A stretch of 30,350 bases of DNA, taken from contig CALXNI010000016.1 in assembly GCA_944389715.1 (NCBI GenBank), positions 1 to 30,350 of the forward strand, given 5' to 3'. The translations under genes were made by a program, and so were the position numbers. Shown one piece after another: positions 22,908 to 30,323 of this stretch. A model generated the notes under the pieces. It saw only the letters and a list, made by a program, of their open reading frames with translations, was not told where the DNA came from and made no database searches. Origin of the DNA: an uncultured Clostridia bacterium. GTDB taxonomy: Bacteria > Bacillota > Clostridia > TANB77 > CAG-508. The stretch's first letter is position 1, and each line of letters starts with the position of its first letter.

Positions 22908-24464
22908 ATGATAGAGATAGGATTAAATAATATTAAGAAAAATTTTGGACTTAAAAACATTTTAGATGGAGTAAGTTTTGAGGTAAAAACAGGTGAGAGA
23001 GTTTCTTTAATAGGAGAAAACGGTTCTGGAAAATCTACTATTTTAAAAATTATAAATGGAGATGAAAAAGAGGATTTTGGGCGAATAAGTATAAGAAAAG
23101 GAGCTAGTATAGGTTTTTTAAAACAAATTTATGATAAACAGCAAAAAGACGAAATAGTAGAAAGTTATTTAAAGAGAAGCTTTGATGAATTTACAAGTAT
23201 AGAAAACAACTTAAAAAAATTAGAATTATTAATGGCGGATAATAACAAAGATTTAGACAAAATATTATTAAAATATGGGAAACTGCAAGAAAGGTATACT
23301 GCATTAGGAGGATATGAACTAGAAGAAAGTTTTAAAAAAATTTGTTCTGGGTTTAATTTCGATAGAGATTTTTTAAATAAAGAATATAATTCTTTAAGTG
23401 GTGGAGAAAAAACAATAGTAAATTTAGCAGCTATTTTATTAAAAAATCCTAATATACTACTTTTAGATGAACCTACAAATCATTTGGATATAGAAACATT
23501 AGAGTGGTTAGAAGAGTTTTTAGTATCGTATAAAGGAACTATATTGCTAATTTCTCATGATAGATATTTTCTAGACAAAGTTACAACAAAAACAATTTTA
23601 TTAGAAAAGGGAAAGGAGAAAATCTATTTTGGAAATTATTCATATTTTCTGAAAGAAGATGAGAGAAGAACACTTGCAGAGTTTGAAATTTACAAAAATC
23701 AACAAAAGCAAATAATAAAGATGAAAGAATCTATTAAGAAATTAAGAAGTTTTGGACAATTAGAGCAAAATGAATCATTTTTTAAAAGAGCTAAATGTAT
23801 AGAAAAAAGATTAGAAAAATTAGAATTGGTAGATAAAGTAAGTATAGAAAAAAGAAAACTTCCAATAAATATAAATGCATCGAAACGTTCTGGAAATGAT
23901 GTATTAGTTATAAAAAATTTAAGCAAAACTTATGAAGGAAATAAAATATTTAACAATTTGAATTTGGAGATACATTATGGAGAGAAAGTACAACTAAAAG
24001 GAAAAAATGGTTCAGGAAAGTCAACTTTAATAAAAATTATTTTGGGAGAAGATAACGATTTTAGTGGAGAAGTAAAAATAAATTATTCTGCTAAAATTGG
24101 ATATATTCCACAAGAAATAAAATTCAAAAATGAGAAAGAAAATATTTTAAATTACTTTTTAAAAGATTATGTTGGAAGCGAAACAGAAGCAAGGACTTTT
24201 CTAGCAAAATATATGTTTTATGGAGAAATTGTATTTAAAAAATTAGAAAATCTTTCAGGAGGAGAGAGAGTAAGGCTATTACTTGCAAAATTAGTGCTTA
24301 AAGAAACTAATTTTTTAATACTAGACGAGCCAACAAATCATTTGGATATTTCAACGAGAGAAATACTTGAGGAAACATTAGAAAATTATAAAGGAACAAT
24401 ATTATTTGTTTCACATGATAGATATTTTTCTAATAAATTAGCAACAAGAGAAATAAAAATATAA
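22908..24464 (+). CDS. ABC-F family ATPase, possible ribosome-protection protein
   Basis: A soluble, twin-ATPase protein of 518 residues without membrane segments, so not a transporter. ABC1 has Walker A GENGSGKST (about 38-46), signature LSGGEKTIVNLAA and Walker B LLLDEPTNHLDIETLEWLEEFL. An interdomain linker of about 70 charged residues follows (KEDERRTLAEFEIYKNQQKQIIKMKESIKKLRSFGQLEQNESFFKRAKCIEKRLEKL). ABC2 has GKNGSGKST, LSGGERVRLLLAKL and LILDEPTNHLDI. The length and the leader-peptide attenuator upstream favour the antibiotic-resistance group (Lsa/Vml/Msr-like), but a housekeeping translation factor cannot be excluded. It uses both CGA (23082) and CGT (23886) as arginine. Confidence 0.92.
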   Translation: MIEIGLNNIKKNFGLKNILDGVSFEVKTGERVSLIGENGSGKSTILKIINGDEKEDFGRISIRKGASIGFLKQIYDKQQKDEIVESYLKRSFDEFTSIENNLKKLELLMADNNKDLDKILLKYGKLQERYTALGGYELEESFKKICSGFNFDRDFLNKEYNSLSGGEKTIVNLAAILLKNPNILLLDEPTNHLDIETLEWLEEFLVSYKGTILLISHDRYFLDKVTTKTILLEKGKEKIYFGNYSYFLKEDERRTLAEFEIYKNQQKQIIKMKESIKKLRSFGQLEQNESFFKRAKCIEKRLEKLELVDKVSIEKRKLPININASKRSGNDVLVIKNLSKTYEGNKIFNNLNLEIHYGEKVQLKGKNGSGKSTLIKIILGEDNDFSGEVKINYSAKIGYIPQEIKFKNEKENILNYFLKDYVGSETEARTFLAKYMFYGEIVFKKLENLSGGERVRLLLAKLVLKETNFLILDEPTNHLDISTREILEETLENYKGTILFVSHDRYFSNKLATREIKI

Positions 24465-24480
24465 AAACTAAGCAATATTA

Positions 24481-24527
24481 ATTATTAAAGCGAACCATTT
24501 TGTGGCTCGCTTTAATAATATTATTTT
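24481..24527 (+). terminator. Terminator after the ABC-F gene
   Basis: ATTATTAAAGCG / CGCTTTAATAAT stem, loop AACCATTTTGTGGCT, followed by ATTATTTTC. Position directly after the stop at 24464 fits a terminator. Confidence 0.75.
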
Positions 24528-24569
24528 CTATCTTTCCATTCATGATACAATTATCAATTTCTTATAAAT

Positions 24570-24600
24570 ACGGGCGGACAGGGTCGTCCGCCCCTACAAT
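24570..24600. repeat. GC-rich palindromic element, reverse orientation
   Basis: ACGGGCGGACAGGGTCGTCC followed by GCCCCTACAAT; the complement starts ATTGTAGGGGCGGACGACC. Same head as the other copies, with its own inner arms (GGGCGGAC/GTCCGCCC). Confidence 0.85.
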
Positions 24601-24791
24601 ATGCATTTAAAATTAGTATTATTTTTGAATCGAACGCCAACAATCATACTTTAGATAATAATTTTACTATATCTTAACTTTTTTTCGACTTTTATTTTAT
24701 CATCTTTATGTTATTCTTATCATTAAAGAATTGACAACTTTTATTTATATATACAAATTAGTATGTTAACATTTATTAAAAGAGGTGTAAC
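24601..24791 (+). other. Gene-free upstream region of the glycosyltransferase operon
   Basis: AT-rich, with no reading frame of note on either strand. Together with the terminator and repeat before it, this makes a gap of about 330 bases. A TTGACA at 24731-24736 may be a -35 element, but the bases 17 nt later (CAAATT) are a poor -10. An AAAAGAGGTG ribosome site precedes ATG 24792. Confidence 0.5.
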
Positions 24792-25799
24792 ATGAAAGAA
24801 ATTAAAATATTAATACCAATATATAATGAGGAAGAAAGTATATTATTTTTAAAAAATAGAATTTTAAATGTAATTAATGAAATTAAAAAATATAGCTTTA
24901 AAATTTTATTCATAGACGATGACAGTACAGATGGAAGTATAGATATAGTAAACGAAATAAGGAAAATTGATAGTAGATTTGAATATATATCTTTTTCTAG
25001 AAATTTTGGTAAAGAAACTGCAATTATTGCAGGACTTGATTATTCTAAAAATAGTGATGCCGTAATAATAATGGATGCTGATTTGCAGGACCCACCAGAA
25101 TTAATACCACAGATGATAGAAGAATGGGAAAACGGATATGATGATGTATATGCAAAAAGAAAAACAAGAGATGGAGAAACTTGGCTTAAAAAAACAACAT
25201 CAAAACTTTATTATGATATACTTCAAAAATTTACTAATATAGAAGTCCAAAAAGATACAGGAGATTTTAGACTTTTAGATAAAAAATGTGTGCAAGCTAT
25301 TTGTGCTTTAAGAGAAACTTCTAGGTGTTCTAAAAGTTTGTTTAACTGGATAGGCTTTAATAAGAAGGAAGTGCTATTCGATAGACAAAAAAGAATAGCA
25401 GGAAAAACAAAATGGAATTATAAAAAACTGATAGATCTAGCAATAGATGGAATAACTTCCCTTTCTGTATCTCCACTTAGGTGGGCTGTATATATTGCAA
25501 TACCTTTATTTTTAATATTATTTGTATATTTTGTTGTTATATTATGCTTATCAATAATAAATGGACAAGCAATAAATTTAAGCCAAATAATTATTCTACT
25601 AATACTTTTCTTTGCAGAAATTCAGCTAGTACTAACAGGCATAATTGGGGAGTACTTAGGTAGAGTATTTAACCAAACAAAAAATAGACCACTATATCTA
25701 GTAAAAGAAATAAATGGAGAAAAGAATTGGGAGAATAAAAATGAAGAAAAAAGTAGTAATTATATTAATATTAATAACATTAATACAAATTTTAACTAG
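24792..25799 (+). CDS. GtrB/DPM1-like family 2 glycosyltransferase
   Basis: Membrane-bound enzyme that probably transfers a sugar from a nucleotide donor to polyprenyl phosphate. The catalytic GT-A domain is MKEIKILIPIYNEEESI, DDDSTDGS near 40-47, FSRNFGKETAIIAGLDYS, and DADLQDPPELIPQMIEEW near 94-111 with the DxD metal site. KKTTSKLYYDIL and GDFRLLDKK follow, then FDRQKRIAGKTKWNYKKL. Two C-terminal membrane helices (about 233-257 and 266-285) and the GEYLGRVFNQTKNRPLYLV tail fit the GtrB/ArnC/YkoT group. 335 residues. The last 59 nt overlap the start of the next gene, which is unusually long for an operon overlap and leaves a variable Asn-rich tail. Confidence 0.92.
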   Translation: MKEIKILIPIYNEEESILFLKNRILNVINEIKKYSFKILFIDDDSTDGSIDIVNEIRKIDSRFEYISFSRNFGKETAIIAGLDYSKNSDAVIIMDADLQDPPELIPQMIEEWENGYDDVYAKRKTRDGETWLKKTTSKLYYDILQKFTNIEVQKDTGDFRLLDKKCVQAICALRETSRCSKSLFNWIGFNKKEVLFDRQKRIAGKTKWNYKKLIDLAIDGITSLSVSPLRWAVYIAIPLFLILFVYFVVILCLSIINGQAINLSQIIILLILFFAEIQLVLTGIIGEYLGRVFNQTKNRPLYLVKEINGEKNWENKNEEKSSNYININNINTNFN

Positions 25800-27231
25800 A
25801 ATATATTTTGGCTTTCAAAAAGAATATTTTCATATGGATGAGATGTATTCATATGGGCTAATGAATTATGATAAACTAAATATTGCAGATAATTCAGATT
25901 TTTTAAATACATGGCATAATAAAGAATACTACAAAGATTATTTAGAAGTAAACAAAGATGAATTATATGATTTTAGACCAGTATATGAAAACCAGAAAAA
26001 TGATGTTCATCCACCATTATATTATTTATTATTAAGAATAGCATCAAGTTTTAATGTAGATAATTTCTCTAAATGGACAGGACTTATTCTAAATATATTG
26101 ATTTTTGCAATATCTAATATCTTTATATATTTAATAGCAAAAATAATTTTTAAAAATCCAATATATGCATTACTTACATGTTTAATAAATGGTTTTACAT
26201 TAATTGCTTTAAATAGTAGTTTATACATAAGGATGTATGAATTATGCAACCTAAATATATTAATAATTACATATCTGCACTTAAAAATTTATAATAAAGA
26301 AAAACTAAAAATATCTTATATAGTTTTAATTACAATTTTCCTAATTTTAGGAGGATTAACGCATTACTATTACTTTATTTATGTATTTACATTAGCAATA
26401 ATTTATATAACAAAATGTATAAAAACCAAAAAATATAGAAATTTAGGCATATATATTGCAGGGATAATAATTGCAGCAGGCGTATATCTTTTAATCTTTC
26501 CATATGCAATATCTCATATATTATTTGGATATAGAGGAGTAGGAACAAGCGTAAACATATTAAATAATTTTGTGGGATATATATGGATAATAAATAAAGA
26601 ACTTTTCAATTATTTATTACCACTTGCTTTAGCTATTTTAGTTTTTGCATGTTTAAATAAGAAAAAAAGAAAGATTAATTTAAACAAAGAAATATATTTG
26701 CTATTAATACCAAGTTTAATTTATTTAATTGTAGTAACATTAAAAGCACCATATGTAGAAGCTAGGTATATTATGCCGATTTATTCTGTAATAATTATAT
26801 CTTCAATATATTTAACCAAAACATATTTAAAAAAAGCGTGGGACAATAAAAGTACATTGTTTATCACAACATTATTATTGTTATTAATTATATATAGTCC
26901 TTTGCTAACAAGAACAAAATTAGAATATACATATACAAAATATAATAGCATTGCAAAGAATATAAAAGAGAAAAATTTACCTATAATATATGTTTTTAAT
27001 ACAAGTAAAAATAGATTTTTAGATGACTTATATTTATTTACTCTAGTTGATTCATCTATAGTATTAGATTATAATAACTTACAAGAGGAAGTATTAAAGA
27101 ACCAACAAGAGGATTTTATATTAATTTGTAACCAAGGTGTAAATGAAGAAAAAATAAAAAAAATTTTAGAAAGCAAAGAGATAATTTATATACAGAAAAT
27201 GAATGCATGTAATATATATGAAGTTAAATAA
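25741..27231 (+). CDS. PMT-like polytopic membrane glycosyltransferase
   Basis: About 496 residues with about ten hydrophobic helices. The N-terminal signature FHMDEMYSYGLMNYDKL (acidic pair typical of GT-C enzymes) and DVHPPLYYLLLRIAS match the PMT_2/GT39-like family, which uses polyprenyl-phosphate sugars on the outer face. GGLTHYYYFIYVF and APYVEARYIMPIYSV (a family-typical arginine-tyrosine block) follow. The partner upstream would supply the lipid-linked sugar, so the pair probably decorates a wall polymer, lipid or surface protein. I chose ATG 25741 with GGGAG seven bases before it. The acceptor is unknown. Confidence 0.88.
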   Translation: MKKKVVIILILITLIQILTRIYFGFQKEYFHMDEMYSYGLMNYDKLNIADNSDFLNTWHNKEYYKDYLEVNKDELYDFRPVYENQKNDVHPPLYYLLLRIASSFNVDNFSKWTGLILNILIFAISNIFIYLIAKIIFKNPIYALLTCLINGFTLIALNSSLYIRMYELCNLNILIITYLHLKIYNKEKLKISYIVLITIFLILGGLTHYYYFIYVFTLAIIYITKCIKTKKYRNLGIYIAGIIIAAGVYLLIFPYAISHILFGYRGVGTSVNILNNFVGYIWIINKELFNYLLPLALAILVFACLNKKKRKINLNKEIYLLLIPSLIYLIVVTLKAPYVEARYIMPIYSVIIISSIYLTKTYLKKAWDNKSTLFITTLLLLLIIYSPLLTRTKLEYTYTKYNSIAKNIKEKNLPIIYVFNTSKNRFLDDLYLFTLVDSSIVLDYNNLQEEVLKNQQEDFILICNQGVNEEKIKKILESKEIIYIQKMNACNIYEVK

Positions 27232-27261
27232 AATGGAGAAAATTTATTCTCCATTTTTTTA
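27232..27261 (+). terminator. Rho-independent terminator after the glycosyltransferase pair
   Basis: AATGGAGAA / TTCTCCATT stem, loop AATTTA, then a run of T. Confidence 0.9.
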
Positions 27262-27345
27262 AAATAATTTATAAAAAACGGTTTCTAAAATTTATTTATT
27301 GTGATACTATATAAACAAACAAAAGAGTATGGAGGTGCTTTGTAA

Positions 27346-28662
27346 ATGCCAAATATAAGATTAGATTTAAGTTACTCAGGAATAAAAGAAAAAGAAATAT
27401 CAGAATATGAAAAAGAGGTTTCAAAAATATACAAAACCTTGGAGGAAAATTCAAAAGATGAAGAACAATATGTGGGATGGTTAAAGTTACCAAGTAATTT
27501 TAATAAAAAAGAATTTGAAAGGATAAAAAAAGCAGCAAAAAGAATAAGAAAAAATTCAGAAGTATTTGTTGTTATAGGAATTGGAGGATCATATTTAGGA
27601 GCAAGAGCAGTAATTGAAAGCTTAACCAGTAATTTTGCAAATTTAATGCCACAAACTATAAGAAAATCACCTCAAATATTTTTTGTGGGGAATAGTATAA
27701 GTCCAAACTATATAAATGAATTAATAGATTGTATAGGCGATAAAGATATATCAATTAATGTAATATCAAAATCGGGTACAACTACAGAACCAGCAATAGC
27801 CTTTAGAATTTTTAGAGAATATTTAGAAAGCAAATATGGTGCTGATGAAGCAAGAGATAGAATATATGTAACAACAGATAAAAACAAAGGTGCATTAAAG
27901 CAGCTAGCAGACGAAGAAGAATACGAAACATTTGTAATACCAGATAATGTAGGTGGAAGATTTTCTGTTTTAACTCCAGTAGGACTTCTTCCTATTGCAG
28001 TTGCAGGAATAAATATAGATAAACTTATGGAAGGAGCTAAAACCGGAGAGTATAATTACTCAGATAGTAGTATAAAGTATAATCAATGTTATAGATATGC
28101 AGTGGCAAGAAATATATTGTATAAAAAAGATAAAACTATAGAAATATTAGCAAATTATGAACCAAAACTTCATTATTTTATAGAGTGGTGGAAACAATTA
28201 TATGGAGAAAGCGAAGGGAAAGACCATAAAGGTATTTTTCCAGCTGGAGTGGATTTAACAACTGATTTACATTCGATGGGACAATATATACAAGATGGAA
28301 GAAGAAATATTTTTGAAACAGTTATTAATGTAGAAGAGACAAAAACAGATATAAAAATTAAAAGAGATGAAGATAATATTGATGGACTAAACTATTTAGC
28401 AGGAAAAACAATGGACTATGTAAATAAGCAGGCAATGCAAGGCACAATAGAAGCACATGTAGATGGAGAAGTTCCAAACATAGTAATTAATATAAAAAAA
28501 TTAAATGAAGAAACAATAGGAGAACTAATATATTTTTTTGAACTTGCCTGTAGCATATCAGGAAATATATTAGGAGTAAATCCATTTGATCAACCAGGAG
28601 TTGAAGCATACAAAACAAATATGTTTAAATTACTTGGAAAGCCAGGATATAAAGAAAAATAG
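27346..28662 (+). CDS. pgi: Glucose-6-phosphate isomerase
   Basis: Interconverts glucose-6-phosphate and fructose-6-phosphate in glycolysis. Family blocks in order: VIGIGGSYLGARAVIE (about residues 76-91), NVISKSGTTTEPAIAFRIFREYL (about 140-162), NVGGRFSVLTPVGLLPIAVAGINI (about 204-227), the catalytic-Glu region NYEPKLHYFIEWWKQLYGESEGKD (about 268-291), and NPFDQPGVEAYKTNMFKLLGKPGY at the end. The 438 residues are the usual size for the Gram-positive form. GGAGGTG precedes ATG 27346. It is followed closely by an anchored unknown gene. Confidence 0.96.
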   Translation: MPNIRLDLSYSGIKEKEISEYEKEVSKIYKTLEENSKDEEQYVGWLKLPSNFNKKEFERIKKAAKRIRKNSEVFVVIGIGGSYLGARAVIESLTSNFANLMPQTIRKSPQIFFVGNSISPNYINELIDCIGDKDISINVISKSGTTTEPAIAFRIFREYLESKYGADEARDRIYVTTDKNKGALKQLADEEEYETFVIPDNVGGRFSVLTPVGLLPIAVAGINIDKLMEGAKTGEYNYSDSSIKYNQCYRYAVARNILYKKDKTIEILANYEPKLHYFIEWWKQLYGESEGKDHKGIFPAGVDLTTDLHSMGQYIQDGRRNIFETVINVEETKTDIKIKRDEDNIDGLNYLAGKTMDYVNKQAMQGTIEAHVDGEVPNIVINIKKLNEETIGELIYFFELACSISGNILGVNPFDQPGVEAYKTNMFKLLGKPGYKEK

Positions 28663-28684
28663 ATAATAAATGGAGAGGTTAAAA

Positions 28685-29212
28685 ATGAAAAAGAATTTAA
28701 TAATTGTAGTGATTATTCTAATAGTTATATTATCATTTATTATATTAAAAAATGTATTTAGTGATTTAAATGATGTATCCGAAGAAAATGAAAATGTAAT
28801 AAGCAATGAAGATGTAATAAAAAATGGAGATGTGCTTGTAGAAATAATAAATTTTAGCTATGAAGCAGTTAGTGTAGAGGAAATAAATTCATTAGATTAC
28901 GTAGCAGAAGAAAAAAAGCATGATTATATTATTTATAGTAATGGAATAATAGAACAATCTGGAACAGGTAATGAAAATATAAAAGGAGTTTTGCAAGAGA
29001 AAAAACTAGAAATAATAAAAGAATTGGTTGAAGAGATAGATGAAAGTAAAATACATTCTGTACCGACTCTTCTACCAGTTTCATCAGGTCAAATAATAAC
29101 AGTATATAACTCAGAAAAAAGGGGAATAAAAATAAAAGACGCCAATACTTATAATGATTCTGAAGCGGCAAAAAAAATTATAGAAATTTTAGACACTGAA
29201 AATCTATTGTAA
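28685..29212 (+). CDS. Membrane-anchored protein of unknown function
   Basis: A 175-residue protein with a short basic start, one hydrophobic helix (residues 4-23, LIIVVIILIVILSFIILKNVF) and an acidic outer part of about 150 residues (NDVSEENENVISNEDV..., then DVLVEIINFSYEAVSVEEI, HDYIIYSNGIIEQSGTGNENIKG, VEEIDESKIHSVPTLLPVSSGQIITVYN). No lipobox cysteine is present. I do not recognise the family. ATG 28685 has GGAGAGG upstream; an ATG at 28670 overlaps that site. It lies 22 nt after pgi, so probably in the same transcript. Confidence 0.75.
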   Translation: MKKNLIIVVIILIVILSFIILKNVFSDLNDVSEENENVISNEDVIKNGDVLVEIINFSYEAVSVEEINSLDYVAEEKKHDYIIYSNGIIEQSGTGNENIKGVLQEKKLEIIKELVEEIDESKIHSVPTLLPVSSGQIITVYNSEKRGIKIKDANTYNDSEAAKKIIEILDTENLL

Positions 29213-29216
29213 AATA

Positions 29217-29244
29217 TTGACATTAACAAAAAATGTAGTATAAT
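29217..29244 (+). promoter_or_regulatory. Promoter of the T-box transcript
   Basis: TTGACA (29217-29222), 16-bp spacer, TATAAT (29239-29244), directly before the T-box leader. Confidence 0.88.
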
Positions 29245-29249
29245 TAATA

Positions 29250-29500
29250 TAGTTGAATATAAAAAACTATGATGAGAAAAGTAAGATAAAGGTTACTTCA
29301 AGAGAGAGTTAGTGAGTGCGCTGAAAGCTAACTTAAGTAAACATATCCCAAAAACTACCTCGGAGTTTTCTAATTAAAAGTTAGACGTAAGCAAGGCACG
29401 ATATAGCCTTAAACTTAAAGTTAAACTTAGGGTGGAACCGTGTAAATTTGCACCCCTAACAGATTAATATGTAATCTATTAGGGGTGCATTATTTTATAT
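29250..29500 (+). promoter_or_regulatory. T-box riboswitch, probably threonine-specific
   Basis: Leader RNA that senses uncharged tRNA. GATGAGAAAAGTA at 29271 starts stem I, and stem strands AAAACT/AGTTTT close it. The likely specifier is ACT (Thr) at 29354-29356 in AAA-ACT-ACCT, in the place of the usual GAA-NNN-ACC. The T-box AGGGTGGAACCGTG is at 29429-29442; its TGGA pairs with a UCCA tRNA end, that is discriminator U, which fits tRNA-Thr. A terminator follows (GCACCCCTAA / TTAGGGGTGC, 29450-29488, with a T-rich tail). CTA, TAC or CCT as specifier are possible but fit the consensus spacing or the discriminator less well. Confidence 0.9.
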
Positions 29501-29578
29501 ATAGGGTTCGCTGTCCAAGGGGCAACACCTAAAAAAAATTATTTGTTTTTCTTAAATACATTAAAAAAGGAGAAATAT

Positions 29579-30182
29579 ATGCTAATATCAATAGGAACAA
29601 GAAGTATTCCAAAAGTAACTGCAATAACAAGAGCATTTTCAAGATATCCAGAACTCTGGTTAAACAACGAAGACGAAATAAAATATATTATAATGCCAAA
29701 AGAAATAAGAAAAGATGAAAATAAAGGACAACAAACAGACATTTTTTCTGGGGTATCGTGTAATCCAATGACACTTGCAGAAACAATTAGAGGTGCAAAA
29801 AATAGAGCAAAAAATGCTTATGAACATGCAGCAGAGAGGAATCGGCACATGTAACTATGGAGTAGGAATAGAAGCGGGAATGTATCCTGTTCCAGAAGTA
29901 GAAACTAAATATATGGATGCAAGTATATGTGCAATATATGATGGAGATAAATATTATATAGGATTTAGCCCATCATTTGAATATCCAGAAACTGTAGTAA
30001 AAAGAGTTTTGCAGGGGGAAGAATTAGGTTATATGGAAGATATATTTGGAAGTACCGCAAAAGGAAGAAAAGGGGCAATAGGAGTACTAACTGCTGGAAG
30101 AGTGTATAGAGAGGAATTAGAAGAATATGCTGTAATAATGGCATTAACAAAAATTGTAGCAAAAGATGTATATAATAAATAA
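29579..30182 (+). CDS. DUF84/YjjX-family nucleoside triphosphatase, read through a CGG +1 frameshift
   Basis: House-cleaning enzyme family that hydrolyses non-canonical inosine/xanthosine triphosphates. The first part (MLISIGTRSIPKVTAITRAF ... GVSCNPMTLAETIRGAKNRAKNAYEHAAERN) is followed in frame by CGG at 29843-29845 and a stop three codons on. Skipping the C gives GTCNYGVGIEAGMYPV, the family's core (YGVGxEGG-like), and then YMDASICAIYDGDKYYIGFSPSFEYPETVVKRVLQGEELGYMEDIFG to the end. The joined product is 200 residues, near family size. ATG 29579 has AAGGAG upstream; an upstream TTG at 29543 is not supported. Its position after a threonine-type T-box is unusual because these genes are not normally under tRNA control. 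Confidence 0.88.
29843..29846 (+). other. +1 frameshift site CGG-C in the DUF84/YjjX gene
   Basis: AGG AAT [C]GGC ACA TGT AAC TAT GGA: in-frame CGG, C-skipped reading GGC. The zero frame ends at TAA (29852-29854). The preceding codon is AAT. Confidence 0.85.
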
Positions 30183-30201
30183 AAAACATATTGCAAACGA
30201 T

Positions 30202-30270
30202 GTAGGGGTCGCTGCCCACAGCGACCCGCAATTTTGTGTTTTTTGGGTCGCCGAGGGCGGCGACCCCTAC
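30202..30270. repeat. Two opposed GC-rich palindromic elements
   Basis: GTAGGGGTCGCTGCCCACAG followed by CGACCCG (30202-30228), then in reverse orientation GGGTCGCCGAGGGCGGCGAC followed by CCCTAC (30245-30270). The first is the complement of the element at 1-26; the second has a different inner palindrome (GTCGCC/GGCGAC). Same design as the pair at 5785-5861. Confidence 0.88.
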
Positions 30271-30323
30271 ACCATTTGCAAATAATTTTGTTAATAAATA
30301 ATTATAACAAAGGGGCGAAACAA

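Noticed and set aside
781..29846. Sequencing or assembly error as the cause of the frame breaks
   Set aside because: The inserted base is always C before GGA/GGC and not in a homopolymer, while hundreds of A and T runs in the same window are error-free in coding regions. Raw reads would settle it; I cannot see them.
781..29846. CGG reassigned to another amino acid (as reported for tryptophan or glutamine in some bacteria)
   Set aside because: A three-base reading of CGG with any amino acid leaves the frame broken and meets a stop within 3-20 codons at every site.
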